Assembly: GCF_007752135.1 (NCBI RefSeq) | Contig: NZ_CP036298.1 | Location: 1,984,001 to 2,048,000, forward strand | DNA length: 64,000 nucleotides | Reading direction: 5' to 3' | Source: Aureliella helgolandensis | GTDB lineage: Bacteria; Planctomycetota; Planctomycetia; Pirellulales; Pirellulaceae | Shown: positions 19,091 to 26,786 of the stretch, piece by piece | Layout of the letters: every line of letters begins with the position of its first letter | Position numbering within the stretch: position 1 is the first letter of the stretch | Program-made: the position numbers and the translations under genes | The notes under the pieces: generated by a model | The model's input: only the letters and a program-made list of their open reading frames with translations | Told to the model about the DNA's origin: nothing | Databases searched by the model: none

Positions 19091-20032
19091 CTAGTTGGCA
19101 GAGATTCTGACTTGGTCTAAGTCAAGTTCATTGGCCATGGCTTGCAGTTTGCTAACGGCCCGACCTTCCAGTTGTCGGACGCGTTCTTTGGAGACACCCA
19201 ATTTGTTGGCCAGCTCTTGGAGGCTGCGAACCCGGTGGTGAGAGCCCAATGCGAAGCGACAACGAATAATGAACCGCTCCCTGCGATCAAGTCTTTGCAG
19301 CATTTGCGAGGTGAAGTCGCGTAGAGCCTTCCACAGCTGATCTGATCTGGAGGATGATTGTGTTTCGTCGGTCTGGCCAAAGGCCCATTCATCGGCTCCG
19401 CGAGTCAGGCGGGCTTCTTCTTCCCGAGCGGTCGCCACGAAGCGGTAGGCAGTTCGCGAGATCGAGCGATAGGCGTAGGTACTGAAGCGAAAGCCACGGT
19501 CGAAATCGAATTTCTCAACGGCGTTCATTAGTGTGATCGTGCCTTCACTCAGGATCTCGTCAAAGGATTGCGACGGAGTCACAAATTTCTTGACGATCGA
19601 TATCACCAGACGCATGTTGGCTTTGATAATGTGGTCGCGAACTTGACGCGATTGGCTCAACAGATCCTCGACTGCCTCTAATGCGTGGTGATCCGCGGAG
19701 TGGGGCGGCAGGCGGTCGCGGAGTTCGGAAGCCAGGAACTTCAAATAGTTCATCTGCCGAAACAGGATTTTCTCGTCTTCAGCGGTAAGAAGTTCTGCCT
19801 CACACAGACGTCCCAAGTAGGCCGGCAAGTCTGTCGGTATTCCGTCACCAGCATTGTTTTGGATGCTTAGGCTGGATAGCAGGTTAAGCGTGTGATCTGT
19901 TGAGAAAACAAAGCTTGCGTTGGGCACGTAGTCGATCAGGGGATGATTCTGAGAGGTGGCGGAGGAGGGCGCCAAATCGCCGGAGCTAAGCCCATTCGCT
20001 GGGGGATTCTCTGCAACTACTGAGTTCGACAT
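19091..20032 (-). CDS. Sigma-70 family RNA polymerase sigma factor
   Basis: The 313-residue protein has a poorly conserved N terminus of about 65 residues. A region 1.2-like helix (about 70-100), region 2 (VRDHIIKANMRLVISIVKKF to FSTYAYRSISRTAYR, about 131-197) and region 4 with helix-turn-helix (LQELANKLGVSKERVRQLEGRA, about 271-292) follow. Region 2.4 reads YAYRSISRTAYR where housekeeping factors have a Trp-Trp-containing stretch, so promoter choice is probably specialised. Region 3 is short. The start is ATG 20032, with GAGG 6 bases upstream, rather than 20050. It is transcribed divergently from a CarH/LitR-like regulator, and two copies of a shared direct-repeat motif lie just upstream, so it is likely to be controlled by that regulator. 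Confidence 0.9.
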   Translation of the reverse strand: MSNSVVAENPPANGLSSGDLAPSSATSQNHPLIDYVPNASFVFSTDHTLNLLSSLSIQNNAGDGIPTDLPAYLGRLCEAELLTAEDEKILFRQMNYLKFLASELRDRLPPHSADHHALEAVEDLLSQSRQVRDHIIKANMRLVISIVKKFVTPSQSFDEILSEGTITLMNAVEKFDFDRGFRFSTYAYRSISRTAYRFVATAREEEARLTRGADEWAFGQTDETQSSSRSDQLWKALRDFTSQMLQRLDRRERFIIRCRFALGSHHRVRSLQELANKLGVSKERVRQLEGRAVSKLQAMANELDLDQVRISAN

Positions 20033-20057
20033 TGAATTGTCCTCGAGCAAGATAAAT

Positions 20058-20072
20058 CGTTCAAAACGTTCA
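20058..20072 (+). promoter_or_regulatory. Candidate operator, copy 1
   Basis: CGTTCA-AAA-CGTTCA is a perfect direct repeat of six bases with a 9-base period. It lies 26 bases upstream of the sigma-factor start codon. CarH-type tetramers are known to contact direct repeats rather than a simple palindrome, which fits the neighbouring regulator. The assignment is inference. Confidence 0.55.
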
Positions 20073-20118
20073 CTTCTCTATTTGTATCGTCAATTGGGCG
20101 GCGAAGCAATGGAGGATT

Positions 20119-20133
20119 CGTTCAAAACGTGCA
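20119..20133 (+). promoter_or_regulatory. Candidate operator, copy 2
   Basis: CGTTCA-AAA-CGTGCA matches copy 1 at 14 of 15 positions. It lies 61 bases further upstream of the sigma-factor gene. Confidence 0.55.
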
Positions 20134-20248
20134 TTTTGGGAGAGTTTGTCTGAAGAGCGAAACGATGGATGGTAGGGATTTCAGCTTATTCTTGGCAAAC
20201 TTTGTGATATGCTTAGCGGAGAGCCAGTGTTTGCGCGGATCTCGCTAA

Positions 20249-20263
20249 CATGCAAAACGTTCA
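20249..20263 (+). promoter_or_regulatory. Candidate operator, copy 3
   Basis: CATGCA-AAA-CGTTCA matches copy 1 at 13 of 15 positions. It ends immediately before an in-frame ATG at 20264 and 12 bases before the preferred start of the regulator, consistent with autoregulation. A weaker relative (CATGCA-GAA-CGTGTG) is at 21259-21273 beyond the gene. Confidence 0.5.
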
Positions 20264-20275
20264 ATGGGAGATTTT

Positions 20276-21154
20276 ATGAAAACGCTTGTCACCCCCAAAC
20301 AGGTGGGGCGGTCCCTCGGCGTGAGCGAGTCGTCGGTCAAGCGATGGTGTGATAACGGCGAGATTGCAGCGCAGTACACCGCGGGCGGGCATCGTCGAAT
20401 TGCCATCTCCACCGTGCTGGATTTGGTGCGCGCGGGCAAATACACGCTGGTGGCACCAGACGCATTGGGCTTGCCTGCAACGAGTGGGCGAGGGGCGCAC
20501 GCCACCGCGCATGCTCGCGAAACACTGACCGAGGCACTCCTGGAAGGAAACGCGTCGCGCTGTCGCCAGTTGATTTTCGATTTGTACTTGGCAGAGCAGC
20601 ACTTGAGTGTGATTTGTGATGAAGTCTTGGCACCGGCGTTTGCTGATATCGGCGAAAGGTGGTCGTGTGGCCAAGCCGAGGTCTATCAGGAAAGACGCGG
20701 GTGCGAAATCGTTTTGCACATCATGCATGAGTTGGAAACGCTGTTCCCACCACCGTTGGAAGATAGCTACCTGGCCCTCGGAGGAGCCACTGAAGGAGAT
20801 CAGTATTCCCTCGGTACGAAGATGGCCGAACTCGTCCTACGCGACACCAAGTGGAACGCCATTTCGCTCGGCGACAATCTGCCGTTTAGCACCCTAGAGT
20901 CGGCCATTGCGGACAATCGCCCTAGACTCTTCTGGATTAGTTGTTCTCACATCGCTAATCCCAATCAATTCTTGGCGAGTTACTCTGCACTGTACGAAAG
21001 ATTCCACTCGGAGATTGCGTTTGTGGTAGGGGGACGCGCGCTGACCGATGAACTGCGGCGGAAGATGAAGTTTTCTGCGTACTGCGACAACATGCAGCAT
21101 TTGGAAGGCTTCGCGCGTACCCTCTTGGTAGCACTTGAAAAGAAGTCGCTCTAG
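20276..21154 (+). CDS. CarH/LitR-like MerR-family regulator with degenerate B12-binding domain
   Basis: The 292-residue protein has the CarH layout. An N-terminal MerR/excisionase helix-turn-helix (TPKQVGRSLGVSESSVKRWCDNGEI, GGHRRI) is followed by a four-helix B12-binding cap (about 78-155) and a Rossmann-like B12-binding domain (about 165-290, with VVGGRALTDE). CarH relatives bind adenosylcobalamin and release DNA in light. The key residues differ here: the Wx9EH cap motif is W129-x9-E139-R140, and the cobalt-ligand motif DxHxxG is D175-Q-Y177-S-L-G180. Lower-ligand coordination by His is therefore impossible, and the protein may be cobalamin-independent or use another ligand. GGGAG upstream favours ATG 20276 over 20264. 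It is divergent from a sigma factor and beside lipid-modification genes. Confidence 0.85.
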   Translation: MKTLVTPKQVGRSLGVSESSVKRWCDNGEIAAQYTAGGHRRIAISTVLDLVRAGKYTLVAPDALGLPATSGRGAHATAHARETLTEALLEGNASRCRQLIFDLYLAEQHLSVICDEVLAPAFADIGERWSCGQAEVYQERRGCEIVLHIMHELETLFPPPLEDSYLALGGATEGDQYSLGTKMAELVLRDTKWNAISLGDNLPFSTLESAIADNRPRLFWISCSHIANPNQFLASYSALYERFHSEIAFVVGGRALTDELRRKMKFSAYCDNMQHLEGFARTLLVALEKKSL

Positions 21155-21413
21155 GGAAGCGTGCCAACTGGCCTGCACCATCTATCGGAGGCAGCTCTCG
21201 TCGTCCCAGCGGGCGCGGGCCGCTCGCAGTGGCAGCGGGCAATCAATGATTCCGCTGACATGCAGAACGTGTGCGATTGCTAGACCTGGAACCGCAGGGT
21301 ATTAATTTCCGGTGTGAGGCGAGGCAGGGCCAGCGTTTGCTTGCTTGTTCGGTAAAGGCACACTGAAACTGCAGTTTTCCGGCGAAAAACTGGAGCGGCA
21401 TTACGCCGGCTGA
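21155..21413. other. Spacer between convergent regulator and CFA-synthase genes
   Basis: About 260 bases with no gene. A degenerate copy of the direct-repeat motif (CATGCA-GAA-CGTGTG, 21259-21273) is present, but it lies between two gene ends, so its function is doubtful. Confidence 0.4.
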
Positions 21414-22751
21414 TCACGCCCGCGTCGAGACGTCCAATTTGCAGCCTGGCTTAGACAGCAGCAGTTGAGAAACTCCAATTTTGCGTTCCCGAAAGCCTGC
21501 CTCGCAGTAGCTCAGGTAGTACCGCCAGGTGCGAATGAAGCGTTCGTCAAAACCCAGCGATTGGACTGCTTCGAGATTCTTCTCAAACCGCTCTCGCCAC
21601 ATTTGGAGTGTGTTTGCATAATGACTTCCGATGTCCTCCATGTGCACGAATCGAAAGTCCGTTTTCCGGCCCACACTATTCGCAATGGCTCCCATACTCG
21701 GCAGAAATCCACCCTTGAAAATATAATGTTGAATGAAATCCACCGATCGTCGGTAACGCTCGTAACGGTGGTCCGGAATGGTAATCGCCTGTAGGCACAT
21801 TGCTCCATCTGGGGCGAGCAATTGAGAACATTTCGCAAAGTATTCTGGGAGGTACCGCTCTCCAACTGCCTCGATCATTTCGATGGAGACTAGTTTATTG
21901 AAGGAGCCGCAAAGATCTCGATAGTCTTGATTCAACAGGGTGACTTGGTCGGTAAGACCTTGACTTCGGAATCGATCAGCCGCGTAGGCATGTTGTTGTT
22001 TGGAGATAGTAGTCGTTGTAACTCGACAACCGTACTGCTTGGCAGCGTGTTCCGCGAAGCCGCCCCACCCTGTACCAATCTCCAAGACATGATCCTTGGC
22101 GGAGAGCTGTAGTTTGCGGCAGATGCGATCGTATTTCTCGATCGAAGCCTCTTCCAGGGTTGATTCTGCCCGGTCAAAAAATCCACTAGAGTAGGTCATG
22201 GTAGGGTCGAGCATCAACGCAAAGAACGCATTGCTCAAGTCGTAGTGGGACGAAATATTGCGGCGACTACCACGCCGGGTATTTCGATGCAGCCAATTCG
22301 TAGCAGTGCGAAGGGGGCGCATCAGCATTGCTCCGCCTCGTTCGACACTCGCCAACGCTTCCATATTGCCCGCCAGCACTTGCATCGCTTCGGTGAGGTT
22401 CGGAGAGTCCCAGTCACCACGAATATAGGACTCTGCTGCACCCAGGCTGCCACCCAGGGCTACCTGGCGATAGAAGCTGCTACGATGGACTTGGATCGAA
22501 GCGGACGGGGCAGCTTGGAGGCGGACTCCGAAGCGATTCACGCCGATGGGGTCCTGGATCGTCAGTTGCCCACGTTGAAACTGCTGCAGCTGCCTATGCA
22601 CCAAGTGGCGAGCGAATTGATTGCCTCGACTCTCGAACCAACGGTCGCGCGCTACTGGACTCGGGATTCTTTGGCCGGACGCAAAGGACTCGAGCACTGA
22701 GTGGTTTGAGTTGAACTGCTTCGCTTCTTCGGGTGCGTATGGGAAGGACAT
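21414..22751 (-). CDS. Cyclopropane-fatty-acyl-phospholipid synthase family methyltransferase
   Basis: The product is about 445 residues. The N-terminal domain of the family is present (FYRQVALGGSLGAAESYIRGDWDSPNLTEAMQVL). The SAM-binding motif is VLEIGTGWGGFAEHAA. The catalytic-domain motifs MTYSSGFF, SIEMIEAVGERYLPEYF and FIQHYIFKGGFLPSM match bacterial CFA synthases, where the equivalent is YIFPGG. The expected reaction is methylene or methyl transfer from SAM to an unsaturated acyl chain of a membrane phospholipid. It is the last gene of a five-gene minus-strand operon and its start overlaps the DUF1365 gene by about 100 bases. ATG 22751 is preferred over a TTG at 22763. Confidence 0.9.
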   Translation of the reverse strand: MSFPYAPEEAKQFNSNHSVLESFASGQRIPSPVARDRWFESRGNQFARHLVHRQLQQFQRGQLTIQDPIGVNRFGVRLQAAPSASIQVHRSSFYRQVALGGSLGAAESYIRGDWDSPNLTEAMQVLAGNMEALASVERGGAMLMRPLRTATNWLHRNTRRGSRRNISSHYDLSNAFFALMLDPTMTYSSGFFDRAESTLEEASIEKYDRICRKLQLSAKDHVLEIGTGWGGFAEHAAKQYGCRVTTTTISKQQHAYAADRFRSQGLTDQVTLLNQDYRDLCGSFNKLVSIEMIEAVGERYLPEYFAKCSQLLAPDGAMCLQAITIPDHRYERYRRSVDFIQHYIFKGGFLPSMGAIANSVGRKTDFRFVHMEDIGSHYANTLQMWRERFEKNLEAVQSLGFDERFIRTWRYYLSYCEAGFRERKIGVSQLLLSKPGCKLDVSTRA

Positions 22752-23470
22752 TTTTTCCACCAAAGTTTGAGAGCCTGGAAGTAGATCGCCGCGCAGATTT
22801 TGGCGGTCATCATGGGATAACGCAGGGACATTCGCCTGAGATTCTGGCGATCGAGTGAGCGCCGTTGGAGCGCTAAATCTGCTTCGAATTCGACCGAGGA
22901 GTCCCGAGTGTTGGCCAAGCGAACCTGGAGAGTCGCCTCCGGTTGCGATAATCGCCAGCGGTATTGCATCTCCATGTCCATGAAGGGCGAAACATGGAAA
23001 TCTTTAGGGTGGCTGAAGGTGAGCTCATGGGATTCCTGCAATTGGTTTCCTTTCCAAAGCACGTAGCAATGGCGTTCTTTCCAGGGAGTGTTATTGACTT
23101 CCGCCACGACGGCCTCGACGCGGTTGGCCTCAGCATCAAAACAGTAGTACAAATTCAGCGGACTCATGTAGTAGCCGAAATTACGTAGTTGCGTGAGTAG
23201 ACGAATCGGGCCTGTCGTTTCACAGCCTGTCTGCTCGAGGACTAGGGAACGCACCTCGGTTGCAAGGGGGATGTCCGGCTTGAACAAATGGTCCCCTCGC
23301 AGGAACGATCGGACCGAGGTGGCACGATTGCCCAGCAGCGCCCTGCTACCGAGCATGGCGGGAATTTCATCCAAATCCAGGTAGACCATATAGAGTCGGT
23401 ACTGAAATTGATGATTTAGAGGCACATGGCGGCGGTGGCTGACCGTCCCCTCGTAGATGCAGCTATGCAT
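22652..23470 (-). CDS. DUF1365 family protein
   Basis: The 272-residue protein opens with the family's typical HSCIYEGTVSHRRHVPLNHQF and contains LYMVYLDLDEIP, NFGYYMSPLNLYYCFD and HVSPFMDMEMQYRW, all hallmark stretches of DUF1365 (COG3496). Its biochemical role is not established. In many proteobacteria it always sits beside the FAD amine-oxidase-like and CFA-synthase genes in singlet-oxygen or light-induced clusters, as here. Its start overlaps the end of the amine-oxidase-like gene by 55 bases and its end overlaps the CFA gene, so translation is probably coupled. The C-terminal 30 or so residues past HTHPKK are Ser/Thr-rich and look like an overlap-driven extension. Confidence 0.9.
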   Translation of the reverse strand: MHSCIYEGTVSHRRHVPLNHQFQYRLYMVYLDLDEIPAMLGSRALLGNRATSVRSFLRGDHLFKPDIPLATEVRSLVLEQTGCETTGPIRLLTQLRNFGYYMSPLNLYYCFDAEANRVEAVVAEVNNTPWKERHCYVLWKGNQLQESHELTFSHPKDFHVSPFMDMEMQYRWRLSQPEATLQVRLANTRDSSVEFEADLALQRRSLDRQNLRRMSLRYPMMTAKICAAIYFQALKLWWKKCPSHTHPKKRSSSTQTTQCSSPLRPAKESRVQ

Positions 23471-24723
23471 GATTCAAGATTGAGTCCAAAGTTTTTAGTA
23501 ACCTCCAGCGCACTGTTGACACCATCTTCGTGAAAACCGTAGCCCCAATAGGCGCCGCAGAAATGAGTTTGATTCCTACCGTTGATCTCGTGCAACCTAC
23601 GCTGCGCGGCAATTGCGGCTACGCAATAGGCCGGGTGTTGATAATGGAAACTTCGAATCACGCTCCCGGCGGCTATGTCAACCGATGGGTTCAGCGTCAA
23701 CAAAATTGGAGTCGGCGAATGGTGGTTCTGTAGCCGGCTGAGATCGTAGGTCACCGAAGCGTTTTGGTTGTCATCCTCCGAAATGCGATAATTCCAACTC
23801 GCCCAAGCACGGCGTGTGCTTGGCAACACTCGCGTATCCGTGTGCAGCACGGCGGTGTTGGCGTGGTAGGGGATCGCACCGAGCACCTCGCGTTCGGCCG
23901 GAGTGGGAGCCGCGAGCATTCTGAGGGCTTGGTCCGAATGAGTCGCGAATACCACTTGGTCGAACACCTCCAGTCTTCCACCTACCGATTTTACCGCGAC
24001 TTCCTCCCCTGAGCGAATTACCGTGTCCACAGGCGAATTCAACTTAACCCGATCCGCGATGGGCTTGAGCAGGGCATCGACATATTCCCGAGCTCCGCCA
24101 CGAATTGTTCGCCATTGCGGACGATCACGAAGTTGCATGAGCCCGTGATTGGCAAAAAATCCAACCAGGAAACTTGCCGGGAAATCCAGGATCGACTGGG
24201 GAGTGCTCGACCAGATGGCTGCGGCCATCGGAACCAAGTACTGCCTAAGAAAGGTTTCTCCAACACCGCACGCAGTGAGAAATTCGCCCACGCTCTGCTC
24301 GTCCTGAGGTAGTGCATTCTGTGCCGCCGACATGCCGGCTCGATTAAAACGCACGATGTCTCGCAGCATCCGCAGAAAGCTAGGACTGAGGAGGTTTGCT
24401 CTCTGGGCGAAGATTCCGTTAAGGGAACTCCCTTGATACTCCACACCGCTGCTATCGCATCGCACGCTAAAGCTCATGTCGCTCGGTTGAGAAGCAACGT
24501 CTAAAATTTCCAACAAACGGCAGAAATTGGGGTACGTTTTCCGGTTGAACACCATGAAACCAGTGTCGACTGGATAGGGTACGCCTTCCAGTTCAACGTC
24601 CACGGTGTTGGCATGACCGCCTGCGTAGTGACTGGCTTCGAATACCGTTATAGAATGCTGCGTGGAAAGAATTCTGGCAACGAGACACCCTGAAATTCCA
24701 CTACCAATGACTGCGATACGCAT
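23416..24723 (-). CDS. FAD-dependent amine-oxidase-like oxidoreductase (COG2907)
   Basis: The 435-residue protein begins with the FAD dinucleotide-binding motif MRIAVIGSGISGCLVARIL and the acidic end of the second strand (VFEAS). GGHANTVDVELEGVPYPVDTGFMVFN follows, characteristic of the COG2907 amine-oxidase-like group. These enzymes accompany CFA-like methyltransferases in bacterial lipid-modification clusters, and a flavin desaturase of methylated fatty acids is one reported type of activity in furan-fatty-acid synthesis; the exact reaction here is inference. ATG 24723 has AGGGAG upstream and follows the desaturase stop by a single base (TAAG-ATG), so tight coupling is expected. An upstream in-frame start at 24753 would overlap the desaturase gene. 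Confidence 0.88.
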   Translation of the reverse strand: MRIAVIGSGISGCLVARILSTQHSITVFEASHYAGGHANTVDVELEGVPYPVDTGFMVFNRKTYPNFCRLLEILDVASQPSDMSFSVRCDSSGVEYQGSSLNGIFAQRANLLSPSFLRMLRDIVRFNRAGMSAAQNALPQDEQSVGEFLTACGVGETFLRQYLVPMAAAIWSSTPQSILDFPASFLVGFFANHGLMQLRDRPQWRTIRGGAREYVDALLKPIADRVKLNSPVDTVIRSGEEVAVKSVGGRLEVFDQVVFATHSDQALRMLAAPTPAEREVLGAIPYHANTAVLHTDTRVLPSTRRAWASWNYRISEDDNQNASVTYDLSRLQNHHSPTPILLTLNPSVDIAAGSVIRSFHYQHPAYCVAAIAAQRRLHEINGRNQTHFCGAYWGYGFHEDGVNSALEVTKNFGLNLESCIAASTRGRSATAAMCL

Positions 24724-24724
24724 C

Positions 24725-25603
24725 TTAGGCTCCCTGGCTTGAGGAATCGACAAGATTGCGCTTTAGGATGTGGTTGGGGACCGGCTTGAGGTCCCAGACC
24801 AGGCCCAGCCATGACATCACGACGAGTAAATAGTAGGACACGTCGATCTCCCACCAGAGGAAGCCTTGCCGAGCAGATGTTGGGAAATGGTGATGATTGT
24901 TGTGCCAGCCTTCCCCGAAGGTGAACAGAGCCAGCCACAGGTTGTTCCGACTGTCATCCCCTGTCGCATAGCGGCGCGTTCCGTAGGTGTGGGCAAGCGA
25001 ATTGATGCCGAACGTCACATGGTAAAGAGCGACGGTTGAGACTACGAAACCCCAGACCAACATTTGAACGCCACTCGTTCCCGATTGTGGTGAAACCATG
25101 CGGACGAACTCTCCCAATCCATACATGCTGAATGCAAGGAGGACCGGCGCGAAGAAATCGAACCGCTCAAGAAACCGCAGCTCTGGAAACTTCAGCCAGT
25201 CCTTGACTACGCGGTGGTTGGTCTCATATCCCTCGTCGGTCATGAACCACAACATGTGACTCCAGATGAAGCCCTGCTGCGAAGGCGAATGAATATCGTT
25301 GGGGTTGTCTGAGGCGCGGTGATGATGGCGGTGGTGCGCTGCCCACCAGATGGGGCCACGCTGAGCTGCGCTGTTCCCCAACAGGGCTCCCATGAACTGT
25401 ACTGCCCGAGACGTCTTAAAGGCCCGATGGGAGAAATAGCGGTGGTAAAAGGCGGTCAAGCCAAAAACTCGCGCAAAGTAGACGAACGCAGCCACTGCAA
25501 TTGCAATCCAACTCCAGCCCACCACAAAAACCATGAGGCAGGCAGCGTGAAGCAAGAAGAAGGGGGCAACCCGGAACCATTGAACTTGACCGGTGGACGT
25601 CAT
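24725..25603 (-). CDS. Membrane acyl-CoA/acyl-lipid desaturase (delta-9 type)
   Basis: The 292-residue integral membrane enzyme has the three di-iron histidine boxes: YHRYFSHRAF near 52-61, AAHHRHHHRASD near 88-99, and GWHNNHHHFPTSARQG near 228-243. Hydrophobic hairpins lie between them, the usual fatty acid desaturase layout. The expected reaction is O2-dependent introduction of a double bond in an acyl chain, providing the alkene that CFA-type methyltransferases use. It sits between the DUF1295 gene (118-base gap) and the FAD oxidoreductase gene (1-base gap) on the minus strand, so it belongs to the lipid operon. Confidence 0.92.
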   Translation of the reverse strand: MTSTGQVQWFRVAPFFLLHAACLMVFVVGWSWIAIAVAAFVYFARVFGLTAFYHRYFSHRAFKTSRAVQFMGALLGNSAAQRGPIWWAAHHRHHHRASDNPNDIHSPSQQGFIWSHMLWFMTDEGYETNHRVVKDWLKFPELRFLERFDFFAPVLLAFSMYGLGEFVRMVSPQSGTSGVQMLVWGFVVSTVALYHVTFGINSLAHTYGTRRYATGDDSRNNLWLALFTFGEGWHNNHHHFPTSARQGFLWWEIDVSYYLLVVMSWLGLVWDLKPVPNHILKRNLVDSSSQGA

Positions 25604-25721
25604 GAGTGAGCCGTTGTGGACGAGGGGGACCGATACGCCAGCGAGGAATCTCTACCAGTGCTCTAGAGAGCCTCGGCGAATCGTCAAGTGACCGATCTTC
25701 AAAAAAGAGCATGCACTCGGC

Positions 25722-26564
25722 TTAGAAGTTCTGTTTCGGCGGGAGCGGTAGGAATGCGCTGGTACTCTTCAGGTACTGCTCGTAGCCGTCGATGCGACTG
25801 CGGAGCGAGTTTTCCAATAGCCGAACACCGGAAACTCGGATGAGCAGGAAGGACATCAGCAGAGGGCCAATTGCAGTCCACCACCAGTTGACTGAATCTG
25901 CAGCAACGAGGTAAAAGCCCCACCAAATCAAGAAATCTCCGAAATAGTTGGGGTGCCGCGTATACCGCCACAGTCCTTGATTCATGACTTTGCCACGATT
26001 GGAGTTCTGTGCTTTGAAGCGGGCCATTTGGTAGTCGCCGATGGATTCGAAAGCCAGGCCGAAGAACCAAACCGCGATCCCCAGCCAGGAAACAGCGTTC
26101 AGCTCGCCAGCTTGGCGGATTCCCACTTGCAATGGCAGGGAGATGATTGCCGTCAAAAGTCCTTGCAAGCCGAATACGGTAAATAAACTGACTATGGGGA
26201 ACCGCGGTCCATGCTTTTCCCGCATGGCCGCGTAGCGATAGTCCTCGGGTTTTCCCACATTGCGCCAAGCCAAATAGCCAGACAATCGCATGCCCCAAAT
26301 CGACACCAAGAGTGTCAGCAGGATGGGTTTGGTCATCCATTCTCCACTCAGGACCAGCGATAGCCAGGCGACGATTACGAAGCCCAGGCCCCAGAAAATG
26401 TCGATGATACTTGCATTTTTTAAGCCTAGGCTGATCAACCAGAGCAACAGCAAAGCTGCAGCCAGCGCGGCTAGATTGCAGATAAAGAGTAGTCCAAGGC
26501 TCATAAGACTCATTCCGAATGCGAATATGGTGAACGTCTGAAGGGGTTGACTCGACTCTATCAT
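25722..26564 (-). CDS. DUF1295 / steroid-reductase-like membrane protein
   Basis: From the chosen ATG the product is about 280 residues with about six membrane spans. It ends in the DUF1295 signature NQGLWRYTRHPNYFGDFLIWWGFYLVAA. The family is related to steroid 5-alpha-reductases and isoprenylcysteine methyltransferases, so reduction of a lipid double bond or lipid methylation is possible. DUF1295 genes recur in CFA/DUF1365 clusters. The frame extends to 26888, but the first 108 residues are hydrophilic, contain no membrane spans and would overlap the divergent methyltransferase gene, so ATG 26564 (or 26513) is chosen. It is the first gene of the minus-strand lipid operon. Confidence 0.85.
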   Translation of the reverse strand: MIESSQPLQTFTIFAFGMSLMSLGLLFICNLAALAAALLLLWLISLGLKNASIIDIFWGLGFVIVAWLSLVLSGEWMTKPILLTLLVSIWGMRLSGYLAWRNVGKPEDYRYAAMREKHGPRFPIVSLFTVFGLQGLLTAIISLPLQVGIRQAGELNAVSWLGIAVWFFGLAFESIGDYQMARFKAQNSNRGKVMNQGLWRYTRHPNYFGDFLIWWGFYLVAADSVNWWWTAIGPLLMSFLLIRVSGVRLLENSLRSRIDGYEQYLKSTSAFLPLPPKQNF

Positions 26565-26786
26565 CGTAGCTGGCAGGGAACCCTTGGGTTTCCAACTCAA
26601 TTGAAGCAACAAGCCTCGCGGCTCCGGGATGTCGTGTGGGCTGGCTTGGGCGTAGGCCCCCACCCGGCCACCAAACGCCAAGTCACGGCCCTTGGGCCAG
26701 GGCGGAGTGCTTTTCCGCCAATTGAACAGTTGCTTTCCTTGAAACAGTCCGTTTCGTCGGAGCTCTTTACCAGGAATCAGAAAATT
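26565..26786. promoter_or_regulatory. Divergent promoter region for the lipid operon and second methyltransferase gene
   Basis: A 222-base spacer separates the DUF1295 and methyltransferase starts. It does not contain a clear copy of the CRTKCA-N3-CGTKCA motif seen upstream of the regulator. Promoters recognised by the neighbouring sigma factor may lie here, but its consensus is unknown. Confidence 0.4.

Larger units (their letters stand above)
20033..20275. promoter_or_regulatory. Divergent promoter region between sigma factor and CarH-like regulator
   Basis: This 243-base spacer separates the two start codons. It contains three copies of a direct-repeat motif, CRTKCA-N3-CGTKCA: two on the sigma-factor side and one ending 12 bases before the regulator's start codon. 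No convincing housekeeping -10/-35 pair was identified. The arrangement suggests that one DNA-binding protein, probably the adjacent regulator, controls both genes. Confidence 0.55.

Noticed and set aside
25699-26595. 298-codon minus-strand frame overlapping DUF1295
   Set aside because: Shifted shadow frame; the DUF1295 signature is in the other frame.
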